Part shown: one piece after another, positions 34,930 through 47,188 of the stretch
Position numbering within the stretch: position 1 is the stretch's first letter
Layout of the letters: each line of letters opens with the position of its first letter
Assembly: GCF_039652555.1 (NCBI RefSeq)
Contig: NZ_JBDJAF010000004.1
Coordinates: 1 to 64,000 of the forward strand
Direction of reading: 5' to 3'
DNA length: 64,000 bases
Origin: Parafrigoribacterium mesophilum
GTDB taxonomy: Bacteria > Actinomycetota > Actinomycetes > Actinomycetales > Microbacteriaceae
Translations under genes and position numbers: made by a program
The notes under the pieces: model-generated
Database searches by the model: none
Seen by the model: only the letters and a program-made list of their open reading frames with translations
What the model was told of the DNA's origin: nothing

Positions 34930-37442
34930 TTATTCGCGTACCGTGGCCCCGAAACGCGATCCGGCGAGCTCGGCGCCGGCCAGCTTGGCGCCGCTGGCCT
35001 CGGCCGCCGTCAGTGTTCGGTCCGCGGCGCGGAACCGCAGCGCGAAGGTGAGCGACTTGGTTCCGGCGGGCACGCCAGAGCCTCGGTAGTCGTCGACGAG
35101 CTGCGCGTTTTCAAGCAGCTCTCCGGCTCCGCTCACCACCGCATCCAGCACATCGGCGGCGGGGATTTCGGCGTCGACCACGAGTGACAGGTCCTGCGTG
35201 GCCGCCGGGAGTGTCGCGATGGGCGTGGAGACCACCTCGCGCGGGGCGAGGTCGATGAGCAGCCCGAGGTCGACCTCCACGACGACGACATGCCGGGGCA
35301 GGTCGAGTTCGTGCGCCAGTGCCGGCAGCAGTTCGCCGGCGAAACCGACGAGTTCCTCCCCGACGCTCAGCTGGGCGGTGCGGCCCGGGTGGAAGGCCTG
35401 ATGCTCGCCCCGGGCCACGTCGATGCTCACGCCGAGGGCGGATTCGATCTGGCGGATGGCGTGCAGCGCATCCGTCATGGAGGCCTCGACGGCGTTCTGG
35501 CCCGGTTGCTTCGCCACGACGTTGCCGAGGAACAGGGCGGCCACGTGCAGCGGTTGCGGCGGGATGCTGCCCTCCAGCGCCGCGAGGGTGGCCTGGTCGG
35601 GCCGGCTGGTTCCGGCCGGCAGCGGTCCGCTGCCGTAGCGGGTGCCGGGCACGGGCCGGAACACGCTGCCCTGCTCGAAGATGGCCAGGTCGGTCAGTCC
35701 GCGGGACAGGTTGCGCCTGGCGACCTCGATGAGGCCGGGGAGCAGCGACGATCGCAGTTGCGGCGTTGTGGCATCCAGCGGGTTGGCCAGGGTGATGGCG
35801 GCGGCGGTGCCGACTGGGGCACCGAACGTCTCGTTGCCGGACTGGGTGACGAACGGGTAGGCGAGCACTTCGGTGAGGCCGCCGGCGGCCAGTGAGTGGC
35901 CGACGGAGCGCCGCAGTCGCTGCGAACGCGTCAGTCCTCGACCCGGGGGTGCGATCGGGAGCACCGACGGGATGCGGTCGTAGCCGACGATTCTGGCGAC
36001 CTCTTCCGTCAGGTCGGCCGCATCGCGCAGGTCGGGTCGCCAGGTCGGTGCGGTGACCAGCAGTGCGCCGGGTACCGACTGGACGGCTGCGCCCACGGCG
36101 GTGAGCGCGTCGAGGATCTCGTCGTCGCTGTAGTCCACGCCGACGATGGATGCGGCGTAGCCGGAGTTCAGCCGGATGGGCTCGGGGGCGACACTGGCGT
36201 CATAGTCCGAGCCGAGCACATCCGCAGTGCCGCCGGCCAGTTGTTCCAGCAGTTGCACCACGCGGGCGGCCGCTGGCGCGGCAACGGCCGGGTCGACGCC
36301 GCGTTCGAAACGTCGGGACGCCTCGCTGGGCAGCTTGTGCCGGCGTGCGGTGCGAGCGATCGAGATCGGGTCGAAGTTCGCCGCCTCGATGAGTACGTCG
36401 GTGGTCGTGGTGCTGATTTCGGTGGACGCGCCGCCCATGACGCCGGCCAGGCCGATCGGACCGGAGTCGTCGGTGATCAGCAGGTCCTGCGGGTCCAGGG
36501 CGCGCTCCTGGTCGTCCAGCGTGACCAGTTTCTCGGCCGGCCGGGCCCGGCGCACCGTGATACCGCCGGTGAGCTTTGCCAGGTCGTAGCCGTGGATGGG
36601 CTGGCCCAGTTCGATCATCACGTAGTTCGTGATGTCGACGACGAGCGAGATGGAACGGATGCCGGCGAGCTTCAGCCGCGCGGCCATCCAGGCCGGAGTG
36701 GGCCGGCTCGGATCGATGCCGCGCACCACCCGGGTGACGAACACCGAGGCGCCGACGTGTCCGCGGATCGGTGCCGTGTCGTCGATGCACACCGGAAACT
36801 CGGTGGAGGCGGCGACGGCGGGCACCGCCAGGGCGGGGTCGCGGAAGGCTGCGCCGGTGGAGTTGGAGTACTCGCGGGCCACGCCGCGAATGGACAACGC
36901 GTAGCCGCGGTCGGGGGTGACGTTGATCTCCACGGCGGAGTCATCCAGGCCCAGCAGGGCGATCGCATCCGTTCCCACCTCGGGGTCGAGGCCGAGCGAG
37001 GCCAGGCGCAGGATGCCGGTGTGCTCGTCGCCGATGCCGAGCTCGCGCACCGAGGCGATCATGCCGTCGGAGACGTGGCCGTAGGTCTTGCGCGCGGCGA
37101 TCGGGAACGGGCCGGGCAGCACCGAGCCGGGCAGGGTGACGACGACCTTGTCCCCCGTGGCGAAATTGTGCGCGCCGCAGACGATGCCTCGCGTCTCGCC
37201 GTCCCCTCCGGTGGTCGAGCCTGTCGAGACCAACACCTGGCACCACATGATCGTCTTACCGTTGGTCTGCGGCTCCGGCTCCGCCGACAGCACCTGGCCG
37301 ACCACGATGGGTCCGCTCACGCCGAAGGCGTGGATGTCCTCTTCCTCGAAGCCCACCTTGACCAGGGCGGCGTGCACCTCGGCGGGTGTCGCCCCCTGGG
37401 GAACGTCGACGAAGTCGCGCAACCATGAAATCGGGACCCGCA

Positions 37443-37443
<1 letters not shown>
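34930..37443 (-). CDS. pheT: Phenylalanyl-tRNA synthetase beta subunit
   Basis: 837 aa with the B1 tRNA-binding fold near 40-150 (GIVCGAHNFATGDKVVVTLPGSVLPG), the B3/B4 editing region, B5 DNA-binding-like domain (RPDLRDAADLTEEVARIVGYDRIPSVLP), and a C-terminal ferredoxin-like anticodon-binding domain. It overlaps pheS by one base. Residues around 71-82, VSTGSTTGGDGE, are encoded by a copy of the dispersed GGTCTCGAC palindrome, inserted in frame within the B1 domain between conserved WCQV and RGIVCGAHNF. The reading frame is intact. Confidence 0.95.
37208..37231. repeat. Dispersed GGTCTCGAC palindrome inside pheT
   Basis: 24 bp, CCGGTGGTCGAGCCTGTCGA followed by GACC. It is nearly identical to copies at 17066-17089 and 45639-45663, but here it is coding, in frame with pheT. 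Confidence 0.85.
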
Positions 37444-40050
<2,607 letters not shown>

Positions 40051-40082
40051 GTATCACCTCCGATCGAACGCTGTCGGTGGCA

Positions 40083-40119
40083 GCAGGAACCCACCGGGAC
40101 GATACCCGGTGGGTCCTGC
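40083..40119 (-). promoter_or_regulatory. Stem-loop between gluB and gluC
   Basis: CCCACCGGG pairs with CCCGGTGGG, extended by GCAGGA/TCCTGC with one bulged base, around a 6-nt loop. No T-run follows, so it more likely stabilises the binding-protein mRNA or lowers permease expression than terminates fully. Confidence 0.6.
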
Positions 40120-40159
40120 GCCGATTTATTACTCAGGACCGGTTTTCGGTGCCTGCGGC

Positions 40160-41032
40160 TCAGTACCGGTCGACGGCCGGTGGCTCCGGGGTCTTCAGTA
40201 CCTTGCCCGCAGTGTCCTCCCAGGCCTTCTTCCAGGTGCCGTCCTTGTAGGACTTCTCAAGCGTGTCGTTGATGAAGTTGCGGAATTGCGTGTCGTCCTT
40301 CTTCAGGCCGATGCCGTACGGCTCCTTGGTGAACGGGTTGCCGACCACTTCGAATTCGCCTTCGTTCTGGGCGGCGAGACCGGCCAGAATCACGTTGTCC
40401 GTGGTGACCGCGATCACCTTGCCGCTGCGTAGCGGCTCAAGGCAGTTCGAGTAGGTGTCGGTCGTGATCAAGTTCACGCCGTACGGGGCGATGTTCTTCT
40501 CCGAGGTGGAACCGGCGACACTGCAGACGTTCTTGCCCTTGAGGTCTTCTGGGCCCTTGATCTTCTCGGGGTTGCCCTTCAGCACCAGGATGTCCTGACC
40601 TGCGGTGTAGTACGGTCCGGCGAAGGACACGACTTGCTTGCGCGTGTCGTTGATCGTGTAGGTCGCGACGACGATGTCAACCGTGCCGTTCTCGATGAAC
40701 GGTTCTCGGTTGGCGGAGACGGTCTCGACCCACTTGATCTTGTCTGGGGCGATGCCGAGCGCGCCGGCGATGATCTTGCCGATTTCCACGTCGAAGCCGA
40801 CCGGCTTGTTGTCCGGACCCTTCAGGCCGAACAGCGGCTGATCGAACTTGGTGCCGATCGTCATGGTGCCCGCGTCATGCAGCTTGGCCATGGTGGTGCC
40901 GGCTTCGAATTCCGGCGACGCCGCTACGGACGGGGACGCGGCTGGTTCGTTGGTCCCGCTCGCGCAGGCCCCCAGGCCCAGAATGCTGGCGGTGACGACG
41001 GCGGAAATCATCAGACTTTTTTTGAGTCTCAT
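40160..41032 (-). CDS. gluB: Glutamate-type ABC transporter binding lipoprotein
   Basis: 290 aa. A signal peptide MRLKKSLMISAVVTASILGL ends in the lipobox LGAC. The family-3 solute-binding core follows: [35 protein letters not shown], then IVVATYTINDTRKQVVSFAGPYYTAGQDILV. The ATG at 41032 has AAGGAGA six bases upstream, so the ATG at 41065 is rejected. Downstream of gluA and upstream of gluC. Close to the protein at 41908-42771, a paralogue. Confidence 0.9.
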   Translation of the reverse strand: MRLKKSLMISAVVTASILGLGACASGTNEPAASPSVAASPEFEAGTTMAKLHDAGTMTIGTKFDQPLFGLKGPDNKPVGFDVEIGKIIAGALGIAPDKIKWVETVSANREPFIENGTVDIVVATYTINDTRKQVVSFAGPYYTAGQDILVLKGNPEKIKGPEDLKGKNVCSVAGSTSEKNIAPYGVNLITTDTYSNCLEPLRSGKVIAVTTDNVILAGLAAQNEGEFEVVGNPFTKEPYGIGLKKDDTQFRNFINDTLEKSYKDGTWKKAWEDTAGKVLKTPEPPAVDRY

Positions 41033-41068
41033 GGGATTCTCCTTATTGCTGTGATGCTCAGCCACCGG

Positions 41069-41824
41069 TTAGTGGGTGAGTATTTTCGAGAGGAAGTCTT
41101 TCGCTCTCGCGCTTGTGGGGTTCGTGAAGAACGCGTCTGGGGTGTTCTCTTCGACGATTTCGCCGTCCGCCATGAACAGGACCCGATTGGCTGCCTTGCG
41201 TGCGAAGCCCATCTCGTGGGTGACCACGACCATGGTCATTCCATCGTGCGCCAGCTGCACCATGACATCCAGCACCTCGCTGATCATCTCGGGGTCGAGC
41301 GCCGAGGTCGGTTCGTCCAGCAGGATGACTTTCGGGTCCATGGCGAGCACGCGCGCAATGGCGACCCGCTGCTGCTGACCGCCGGAGAGTTGCGCGGGCA
41401 TCTTCTTGGCCTGGTTGGCGACGCCGACGCGGTCGAGCAATTCCAGCGCGTGCGCGTCGGCGGCCGCCTTGGACTGCCCGCGCACCTTGCGCGGACCGAG
41501 GGTTACGTTCTCCAGAACGGTCTTGTGTGCGAACAGGTTGAACGCCTGGAACACCATGCCGACATCGGCGCGGAGCTTGGCGAGCCCCCTGCCCTCTTCC
41601 GGGAGCAGCTGGCCATCGATGGTGATGGTGCCGCTGTCGATCGTCTCAAGCCGGTTGATGGCGCGGCAGAGGGTGGACTTGCCCGAGCCGCTCGGGCCGA
41701 TCACCACAACGACTTCACCGCGATGCACGGTCGTGGACACGTCTTTGAGCACGTGGAGATCGCCGAAGTGCTTATTCACCCTGTCAAGGACGACCAGAGG
41801 CTCTCCGGTATTTGAGGACTGCAT
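41069..41824 (-). CDS. gluA: Amino-acid ABC transporter ATPase, GluA type
   Basis: Walker [24 protein letters not shown]-loop [10 protein letters not shown], signature [19 protein letters not shown], Walker [15 protein letters not shown] and the switch His in [15 protein letters not shown] are complete. About 251 aa from the ATG at 41824. A GTG at 41842 is an in-frame alternative; neither has a clear ribosome binding site. It follows the paralogous binding protein by about 80 bp. Confidence 0.92.
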   Translation of the reverse strand: MQSSNTGEPLVVLDRVNKHFGDLHVLKDVSTTVHRGEVVVVIGPSGSGKSTLCRAINRLETIDSGTITIDGQLLPEEGRGLAKLRADVGMVFQAFNLFAHKTVLENVTLGPRKVRGQSKAAADAHALELLDRVGVANQAKKMPAQLSGGQQQRVAIARVLAMDPKVILLDEPTSALDPEMISEVLDVMVQLAHDGMTMVVVTHEMGFARKAANRVLFMADGEIVEENTPDAFFTNPTSARAKDFLSKILTH

Positions 41825-41907
41825 GGGAACATACAACCACACAGTCGGCGGTTCGGCTGACTCAATATCGGCGGTTGTGACCGACCCGTTAGCCGCGAGG
41901 ATCGGCG

Positions 41908-42771
41908 TTAGTAGCGGTTCACCAGCGGCGGGTGGGAGCCCCCGAGCACCGTGCCCGCGGTGCTATCCCACAACTTCTTCCAGGTGCCGTCACCGAACGA
42001 CTGCTCCAGCACGTCGTTGACGAAGCTTCGGAATTTATCGTCGTCGTGCGCCACGGCAATTCCCGCAGAATAGGCGGTGAACGGATTGCCGAGCACTTCG
42101 AACTTGTCCGGGTTGGTGACGACCAGTGCGGCCAGCGTCACGTCGTCGGCGGTGACCGCCGTGATGCTCCCGTCGCTGACACCGGGCAGGCATTCCGCGG
42201 CGGAGGGTGCCCCACTGAGGGTGACCGCATACTGCGAGATCACGGTGCCGTATGAGGATCCGGCGATGGTGCACACGGTCTTGCCGCGGAGGTCCTGCGG
42301 TCCGTGGATGCCGCCGGGGTTACCCGTGGCCACCAGCAGGTCCTGGCCCTGCGTGTAGTAGGGCCCGGCAAAGGCGACCTTCTGCTTGCTCTCATCGTTG
42401 ATCAGGTCGCCGGCGATGACCAGGTCGGCCTTCTTCTCGGCAATGAGCGCATCCCGGTTGTCGGAGGTGGCTTGCACCCAGGTGATCTTGTCGCCGGCGA
42501 TCCCGAGCTTGGAGGCGATCAGCTTTCCGATCTCGACATCGAATCCGGCCGGCGTCTTATCGGCGCCCTCGGCCGGGGCCAGCCCGAACAGCGGCTGGTC
42601 GAACCTGGTCGCGATGGTCATCGTCCCGGCATCGTGGAGCCTGGCCATGGTGGTGCCCGCGGCGAAGTGGGTGGCCACCTGAATCTTCGGGGGCGCATCC
42701 GAGGTGCAGGCGGTCAGACCAGCTGTCAGGCCGAGCACCGCGATGATCGCCAGGTAGTTCCGAACCTTCAT
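41908..42771 (-). CDS. Second family-3 binding lipoprotein, paralogue of GluB
   Basis: 287 aa; signal peptide with lipobox LTAC near residue 22 ([12 protein letters not shown]). The mature part parallels GluB closely: [81 protein letters not shown], and a C-terminus ending VNRY where GluB ends VDRY. It reads in the same direction just before gluA, so the cluster is SBP2-gluA-gluB-gluC-gluD. It probably broadens or tunes substrate range of the one transporter. Confidence 0.88.
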   Translation of the reverse strand: MKVRNYLAIIAVLGLTAGLTACTSDAPPKIQVATHFAAGTTMARLHDAGTMTIATRFDQPLFGLAPAEGADKTPAGFDVEIGKLIASKLGIAGDKITWVQATSDNRDALIAEKKADLVIAGDLINDESKQKVAFAGPYYTQGQDLLVATGNPGGIHGPQDLRGKTVCTIAGSSYGTVISQYAVTLSGAPSAAECLPGVSDGSITAVTADDVTLAALVVTNPDKFEVLGNPFTAYSAGIAVAHDDDKFRSFVNDVLEQSFGDGTWKKLWDSTAGTVLGGSHPPLVNRY

Positions 42772-42796
42772 ACGTTCCCCCTGGGTGTCGTTGGTG

Positions 42797-42844
42797 GTCA
42801 GCCGATACTGTAGTCAGCCGATACTGTGGTCAGCCGATACTGTG
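42797..42844. repeat. Three tandem 16-bp repeats at the 3' end of the SpoU-type gene
   Basis: GTCAGCCGATACTGTG occurs at 42797 (last base A), 42813 and 42829. The third copy contains the stop codon of the minus-strand methyltransferase gene, so the end of the gene was duplicated downstream. Confidence 0.9.
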
Positions 42845-43651
42845 GTGCGCAAACGCGGACTCGTAAAGGCATACGGAGGCCGCGGTGGCCAAGTTCATGG
42901 ACTCCGCGTGGCCATAGAGCGGCACGGTGATGCTGCGGTCGGCCAGGGCCAGGTGCTCGTCGGTCAGACCCCGCGCCTCGTTGCCGAACAGCCAGGCGGT
43001 GGGGTGGGCCAGCGTACCGTCCTGCCGGGCAGCCAGCAGGTCTTCACCCTTGATGTCGGCGGCCAGCACGGTGAGTCCGGCGGCACGCACCCGCTCCAGA
43101 ACCGGGATCAGGCTGGCCCCCACCGCCACCGGCAGATGGAAGATCGATCCGGTCGAGGCGCGCACCACCTTGGGGTTGTACAGGTCGACGCTGCGACCGG
43201 TGAAGATCACCCCGTCGGCACCGGCAGCATCCGCCGCACGCACGATCGTTCCCGCGTTTCCGGGGTCGCGCACCTCTTCGAGGATGGCCACGAGCCGCGC
43301 CCCACCCGGATGCCGGCTCAGCGACAGGATGTCCTTCACCGAGGTGGGGAACTGGTGGCAGACCGCGACGACACCCTGCGGTGTGACGGTGTCCGCCATC
43401 GCATCCAGCACTTGTTCCGTGACGAATTCGACGTCGACGCCGGCTTCCACCGCGGAGGCGGCGATGTCGATGTGCCGCTCCAGCGCCGTGGGGGTCGCAT
43501 ACAACTCGACCACCAGGTCCGGCCGGAAGGCCAACGCCTCCTTCACCGCCTGCGGGCCCTCCAGCAGGAAGAGACCGGTGTCCGCGCGGGTCGCCCGCTT
43601 CGCGAGCTTGGCTACGCCTCTGACTCTCGGTGACCGCGGATTGTCCAGCAC
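42830..43651 (-). CDS. TrmH/SpoU-family rRNA 2'-O-methyltransferase
   Basis: 273 aa. An N-terminal substrate-binding region (LLEGPQAVKEALAFRPDLVVELYAT) precedes the SPOUT knot: VAILEEVRDPGNAGTIVRAADAAGADGVIFTG (motif 1, with N and R), AWLFGNEARGLTDEHLALADRSITVPLYGHAESMNLATAASVCLYE (motifs 2 and 3). Likely a 23S rRNA methyltransferase; the target is not determined. GTG at 43651 lies 7 nt after TAGCAT with no ribosome binding site, so it appears leaderless. It follows rplT, as in many actinobacteria. Confidence 0.9.
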   Translation of the reverse strand: MLDNPRSPRVRGVAKLAKRATRADTGLFLLEGPQAVKEALAFRPDLVVELYATPTALERHIDIAASAVEAGVDVEFVTEQVLDAMADTVTPQGVVAVCHQFPTSVKDILSLSRHPGGARLVAILEEVRDPGNAGTIVRAADAAGADGVIFTGRSVDLYNPKVVRASTGSIFHLPVAVGASLIPVLERVRAAGLTVLAADIKGEDLLAARQDGTLAHPTAWLFGNEARGLTDEHLALADRSITVPLYGHAESMNLATAASVCLYESAFAHHSIG

Positions 43652-43658
43652 GTGAGCA

Positions 43659-43664
43659 ATGCTA
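43659..43664 (-). promoter_or_regulatory. -10 element TAGCAT for the leaderless SpoU-type gene
   Basis: Seven bases before the GTG at 43651, in the 20-bp gap after rplT. Confidence 0.4.
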
Positions 43665-43671
43665 GTTGCAG

Positions 43672-44055
43672 CTACGCCGCGGACGGTGCCGAGGTGTCGC
43701 TGGGCAGCGCCGCCTTGGCCGCTTCCACCACAGCCGTGAAGGCAGCGGGGTCGGTGACGGCGAGGTCGGCGAGCATGCGACGGTCGACCTCGATGCCGGC
43801 GAGGGCGAGTCCTTGGATGAGGCGGTTGTAGGTGAGGCCGTTGGCCCTGGACGCCGCGTTGATGCGCTGGATCCACAGGCGGCGGAAGTCGCCCTTGCGT
43901 GCCCGACGGTCGCGGTAGGAGTAGACCAGCGAGTGGGTGACCTGCTCCTTCGCCTTGCGGTACAGGCGGGAACGCTGCCCGCGGTATCCGGAGGCGCGCT
44001 CGATGATGACGCGGCGCTTCTTGTGGGCGTTGACTGCCCTCTTGACTCTTGCCAT
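43672..44055 (-). CDS. rplT: 50S ribosomal protein L20
   Basis: 127 aa, highly basic, [55 protein letters not shown], the L20 signature. It binds 23S rRNA and typically represses the infC-rpmI-rplT transcript. The last 10 residues (SDTSAPSAA) are a small extension. It lies 44 bp after rpmI. Confidence 0.97.
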   Translation of the reverse strand: MARVKRAVNAHKKRRVIIERASGYRGQRSRLYRKAKEQVTHSLVYSYRDRRARKGDFRRLWIQRINAASRANGLTYNRLIQGLALAGIEVDRRMLADLAVTDPAAFTAVVEAAKAALPSDTSAPSAA

Positions 44056-44099
44056 TTCTTAGATTCCTTGACTGATCGGTCTGGTGGTCGGAGCGGGGC

Positions 44100-44286
44100 C
44101 TAGAGGCCGAGCAGCTTCTTCACGCGCTTGGCGTCCACGGGGGCGAGTACTTGGTCCGAGTTGAGGCGACGCTTGCGCTGACCGGACTTCACTTCCAGGT
44201 TGTGCCGCATACCGGCTTGCTGCTTCATGATCTTGCCGGTGCCGGTGACCTTGAATCGCTTCTTGGATCCCGAGTGGGTTTTCTGC

Positions 44287-44294
<8 letters not shown>
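44100..44294 (-). CDS. rpmI: 50S ribosomal protein L35
   Basis: 64 aa, [44 protein letters not shown], the complete L35 fold. It starts 8 bp inside the 3' end of infC, the standard infC-rpmI-rplT arrangement. Confidence 0.97.
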
Positions 44295-44922
<628 letters not shown>

Positions 44923-45128
44923 AGGTGAATCCTCTTTCTTATCTGTGTCGGCTGCTTCGAAGCAGACCGGATGCTGCCACGTGAGAGACGGATGCCGCTC
45001 ACGCGACGAAAGAAGACGGTCCTGCCAGTTCCGGGCGTCATTCACCCGGTCACTGGCCCGGCACCCTGAACTACCAACGACCGCCGGAGCGGACGTCAGC
45101 GGGGTACCAACAACCCGGTAACCTTATA
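44923..45128 (-). promoter_or_regulatory. Long 5' leader of infC-rpmI-rplT
   Basis: About 200 bp without a gene precede the infC start. A TATAAG -10-like box is at 45123-45128; the -35 is weak. The leader has several GC-rich inverted segments (GCGTGAGCGGC...TCTCACG, GCTTCGAAGC). L20-dependent leader control is known for this operon type in other bacteria; a binding structure here is inference. Confidence 0.45.
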
Positions 45129-45220
45129 CAGCGGTCAACGCGGGTGGGAGAGTTTCCACTTTCGTTCCCGTTGCCATTGACGGCTTCGGGGCCCGCATGA
45201 GTCTAACAGAGGAACGATTA

Positions 45221-45589
45221 ATGAGCGATACCGACGGACACGGGCATTCTGAAGACACCGATCGCTCCGGCGCCGCGGCCCGCGACATCGCCGACGTGCC
45301 GGCCGCCGAGATCATCAACACCGTCGCGGTGCACCTGATGAGCGCCGCGGCGGTCAAGTGCGGATTGGCCGACGATCCGGAGAACCAGCAGGACCTGGAC
45401 CAGGCGCGCAAGCTCATCACCGCGCTGGCTGGGCTGGTGACAGCCGGCGCCCCGGAGATCGGCGACGTCCACGCCCGACCGTTACGTGACGGCTTGCGTT
45501 CTGTGCAGCTGGCGTTCCGCGAGGCATCCGCTATCCCCGACGCCCCGGGCAAGGGCCCAGGCGAGAAGTGGACCGGTCCGGTCAGCTAG
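45221..45589 (+). CDS. DUF1844 family protein
   Basis: 122 aa. The core AAEIINTVAVHLMSAAAVKCGLADDPENQQDLDQARKLITALAGLVTAGAPEI matches the short DUF1844 family found next to infC in actinobacteria. The N-terminal 25 residues are acidic and the C-terminus ends KGPGEKWTGPVS. The ATG at 45221 follows AGAGGA with 7-nt spacing and is preferred to that at 45197. It diverges from infC. Function unknown. Confidence 0.85.
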   Translation: MSDTDGHGHSEDTDRSGAAARDIADVPAAEIINTVAVHLMSAAAVKCGLADDPENQQDLDQARKLITALAGLVTAGAPEIGDVHARPLRDGLRSVQLAFREASAIPDAPGKGPGEKWTGPVS

Positions 45590-45638
45590 TCCCCTCCCCC
45601 GCGTCCGAGCTGCCGAGCCCGCGCAGCGTCACCGCACC

Positions 45639-45663
45639 CCGGTGGTCGAGCCCCGTTGAGACC
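45639..45663. repeat. Dispersed GGTCTCGAC palindrome between DUF1844 and the ABC gene
   Basis: CCGGTGGTCGAGCCCCGTTG followed by AGACC, a diverged copy of the family at 37208-37231, in the convergent gap 45590-45689. No other element is seen there. Confidence 0.7.
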
Positions 45664-45689
45664 CACCTACCGGCATACATCAACACCGC

Positions 45690-46487
45690 TCAGTCGAGCG
45701 GATGCAGCAGGCGACTCAAGAACTTTTGGGTGCGGGCGTGTTGCGGATCGGTGAAGATCGCTTCGGGTGGTCCGCTCTCCACAATGACACCGCCGTCGAG
45801 GAACAGCACCTGGTCGGCCACTCGGCGTGCGAACTCGAGCTCGTGTGTCACCACCACCATCGTCCACCCCTCCTGGGCCAGGTCCTTCATCACGCTCAGG
45901 ACATCGCCCACCAGTTCCGGATCGAGCGCCGAGGTGGCCTCGTCGAAGAGCAGGACCTCCGGCCGGATGGCCAGGGCGCGGGCGATGCCCACCCGCTGCT
46001 GCTGCCCGCCGGACAGCTCGAACGGGTACACATCCTTCTTCTCCTCCAGCCCCACCCGCCGCAGTAACTCCACCGCCTCAGCGCGCACCTGGTCGGCCGG
46101 GCGTTTCTGCACCTGAACCGGTCCCTCGGTGATGTTCTGCAGCACGGTCATATGCGGAAACAGGTTGTAGTGCTGGAACACCATCGCCGACTTCCGGCGC
46201 AGTGCCGCGATATCGGCCTTCGTCACGGGTGCCGAGAAGTCGACAGCCACATCCGCGCCGATGCGGACGATCCCGGCATCCGGAGTCTCCAACGCGTTGA
46301 GCGAGCGCAGAATGGTGGTCTTCCCCGAGCCGGACGGGCCGATGATCACCACCACGCTGCCGCCGGACACCTCGAACGAGATCCCGTCCAGCACCCGATG
46401 GTCACCGAAGGATTTGCTCAGCCCGCTCACCGACAGGCCGACAGGCGCCTGTGCTCCGTCAGTGCGCGACATATCAGTGCGCGACAT
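45690..46487 (-). CDS. Amino-acid ABC transporter ATPase (second system)
   Basis: Walker [25 protein letters not shown]-loop VFQHYNLFPH, signature [19 protein letters not shown], Walker B VLLFDEATSALDPELV and VVTHELEFARRVADQ are complete. The N-terminus is MSRTDMSRTDG because a 15-bp tandem duplication has doubled the start: ATG at 46487 and 46472 are both in frame. 265 aa from the first. It overlaps the permease stop. Cystine or another polar amino acid is likely from the company it keeps. Confidence 0.9.
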   Translation of the reverse strand: MSRTDMSRTDGAQAPVGLSVSGLSKSFGDHRVLDGISFEVSGGSVVVIIGPSGSGKTTILRSLNALETPDAGIVRIGADVAVDFSAPVTKADIAALRRKSAMVFQHYNLFPHMTVLQNITEGPVQVQKRPADQVRAEAVELLRRVGLEEKKDVYPFELSGGQQQRVGIARALAIRPEVLLFDEATSALDPELVGDVLSVMKDLAQEGWTMVVVTHELEFARRVADQVLFLDGGVIVESGPPEAIFTDPQHARTQKFLSRLLHPLD

Positions 46488-46488
46488 A
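46459..46488. repeat. 15-bp tandem duplication across a permease/ATPase gene junction
   Basis: TCAGTGCGCGACATA is repeated perfectly at 46459-46473 and 46474-46488. On the minus strand each unit contains a start ATG for the ATPase and a TGA that can end the permease frame, so the junction is present twice. Confidence 0.9.
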
Positions 46489-47160
46489 GCGGTCCAATCT
46501 TTTCTCAATGGCGGCCTGGCCACCGGCCAGCACAAAGCAGATGACCCAGTACACGACGGCGGCCTCGATGTACAGCACCAGGAATTGGCTGCTCGACGCC
46601 GCGATCTGCTGCGCCTGGCGGAACAGTTCGGTGACCAGGATCACCGAGGCGAGCGACGTGTCCTTCACTAGGGAGATGAACGTGTTGGACAGCGGCGGCA
46701 CGGAGACCCTGGCGGCCTGCGGCAGCACGATCCGGCGCAGGGTCTGGCTGTTCGACATCCCGATCGTGTACCCCGCCTCCCACTGGCCCTTGGGGACGGC
46801 CAGGATGGCGGCGCGCACCACCTCGGACGCGTAGCCGCCGACGTTCAACGACAGCGCGATGATGGCGCTCGGCCAGGGGTCGAGCAGCACCCCGATGGTG
46901 GGCAGTCCGTAGAACACCACGAACAGCTGCACCAACAGCGGCGTGCCGCGGATGATCGACACGAAGGTTCGCGCGACGCCGCGGGCGAACGAGTTCTTCG
47001 AGATGCGCATCATGGCCACCAGGATGGCCAGCAGCAGTCCCAGCGCGAAGGAGGCCAGCGACAACGGGATGGTGCCCGCCACGGCGCCGCCGAGGATCGG
47101 CAGCAGCGAGTGGGCGACGAGGTCCCAGTAGTACTCGATACTGCCGACCGGAGGGCTCAT
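46474..47160 (-). CDS. Amino-acid ABC transporter permease (second system)
   Basis: 228 aa, about five membrane spans, first span SLLPILGGAVAGTIPLSLASFALGLLLAILVAMM, EAA loop EAGYTIGMSNSQTLRRIVLPQAARVSVPPLSNTFISLVKDTSLASVILV. It resembles the TcyB/YecS cystine-type permeases. The C-terminus ends RLDRYVAH at the first stop of a duplicated junction. It overlaps the ATPase gene. Confidence 0.88.
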   Translation of the reverse strand: MSPPVGSIEYYWDLVAHSLLPILGGAVAGTIPLSLASFALGLLLAILVAMMRISKNSFARGVARTFVSIIRGTPLLVQLFVVFYGLPTIGVLLDPWPSAIIALSLNVGGYASEVVRAAILAVPKGQWEAGYTIGMSNSQTLRRIVLPQAARVSVPPLSNTFISLVKDTSLASVILVTELFRQAQQIAASSSQFLVLYIEAAVVYWVICFVLAGGQAAIEKRLDRYVAH

Positions 47161-47188
47161 GCGATGCGTCCTCCGGTCATTAGATCAC

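Noticed and set aside
42797..42844. Possible CRISPR array
   Set aside because: The units are directly adjacent with no spacers. The same applies to the other tandem arrays; no CRISPR array or cas gene is seen in the window.
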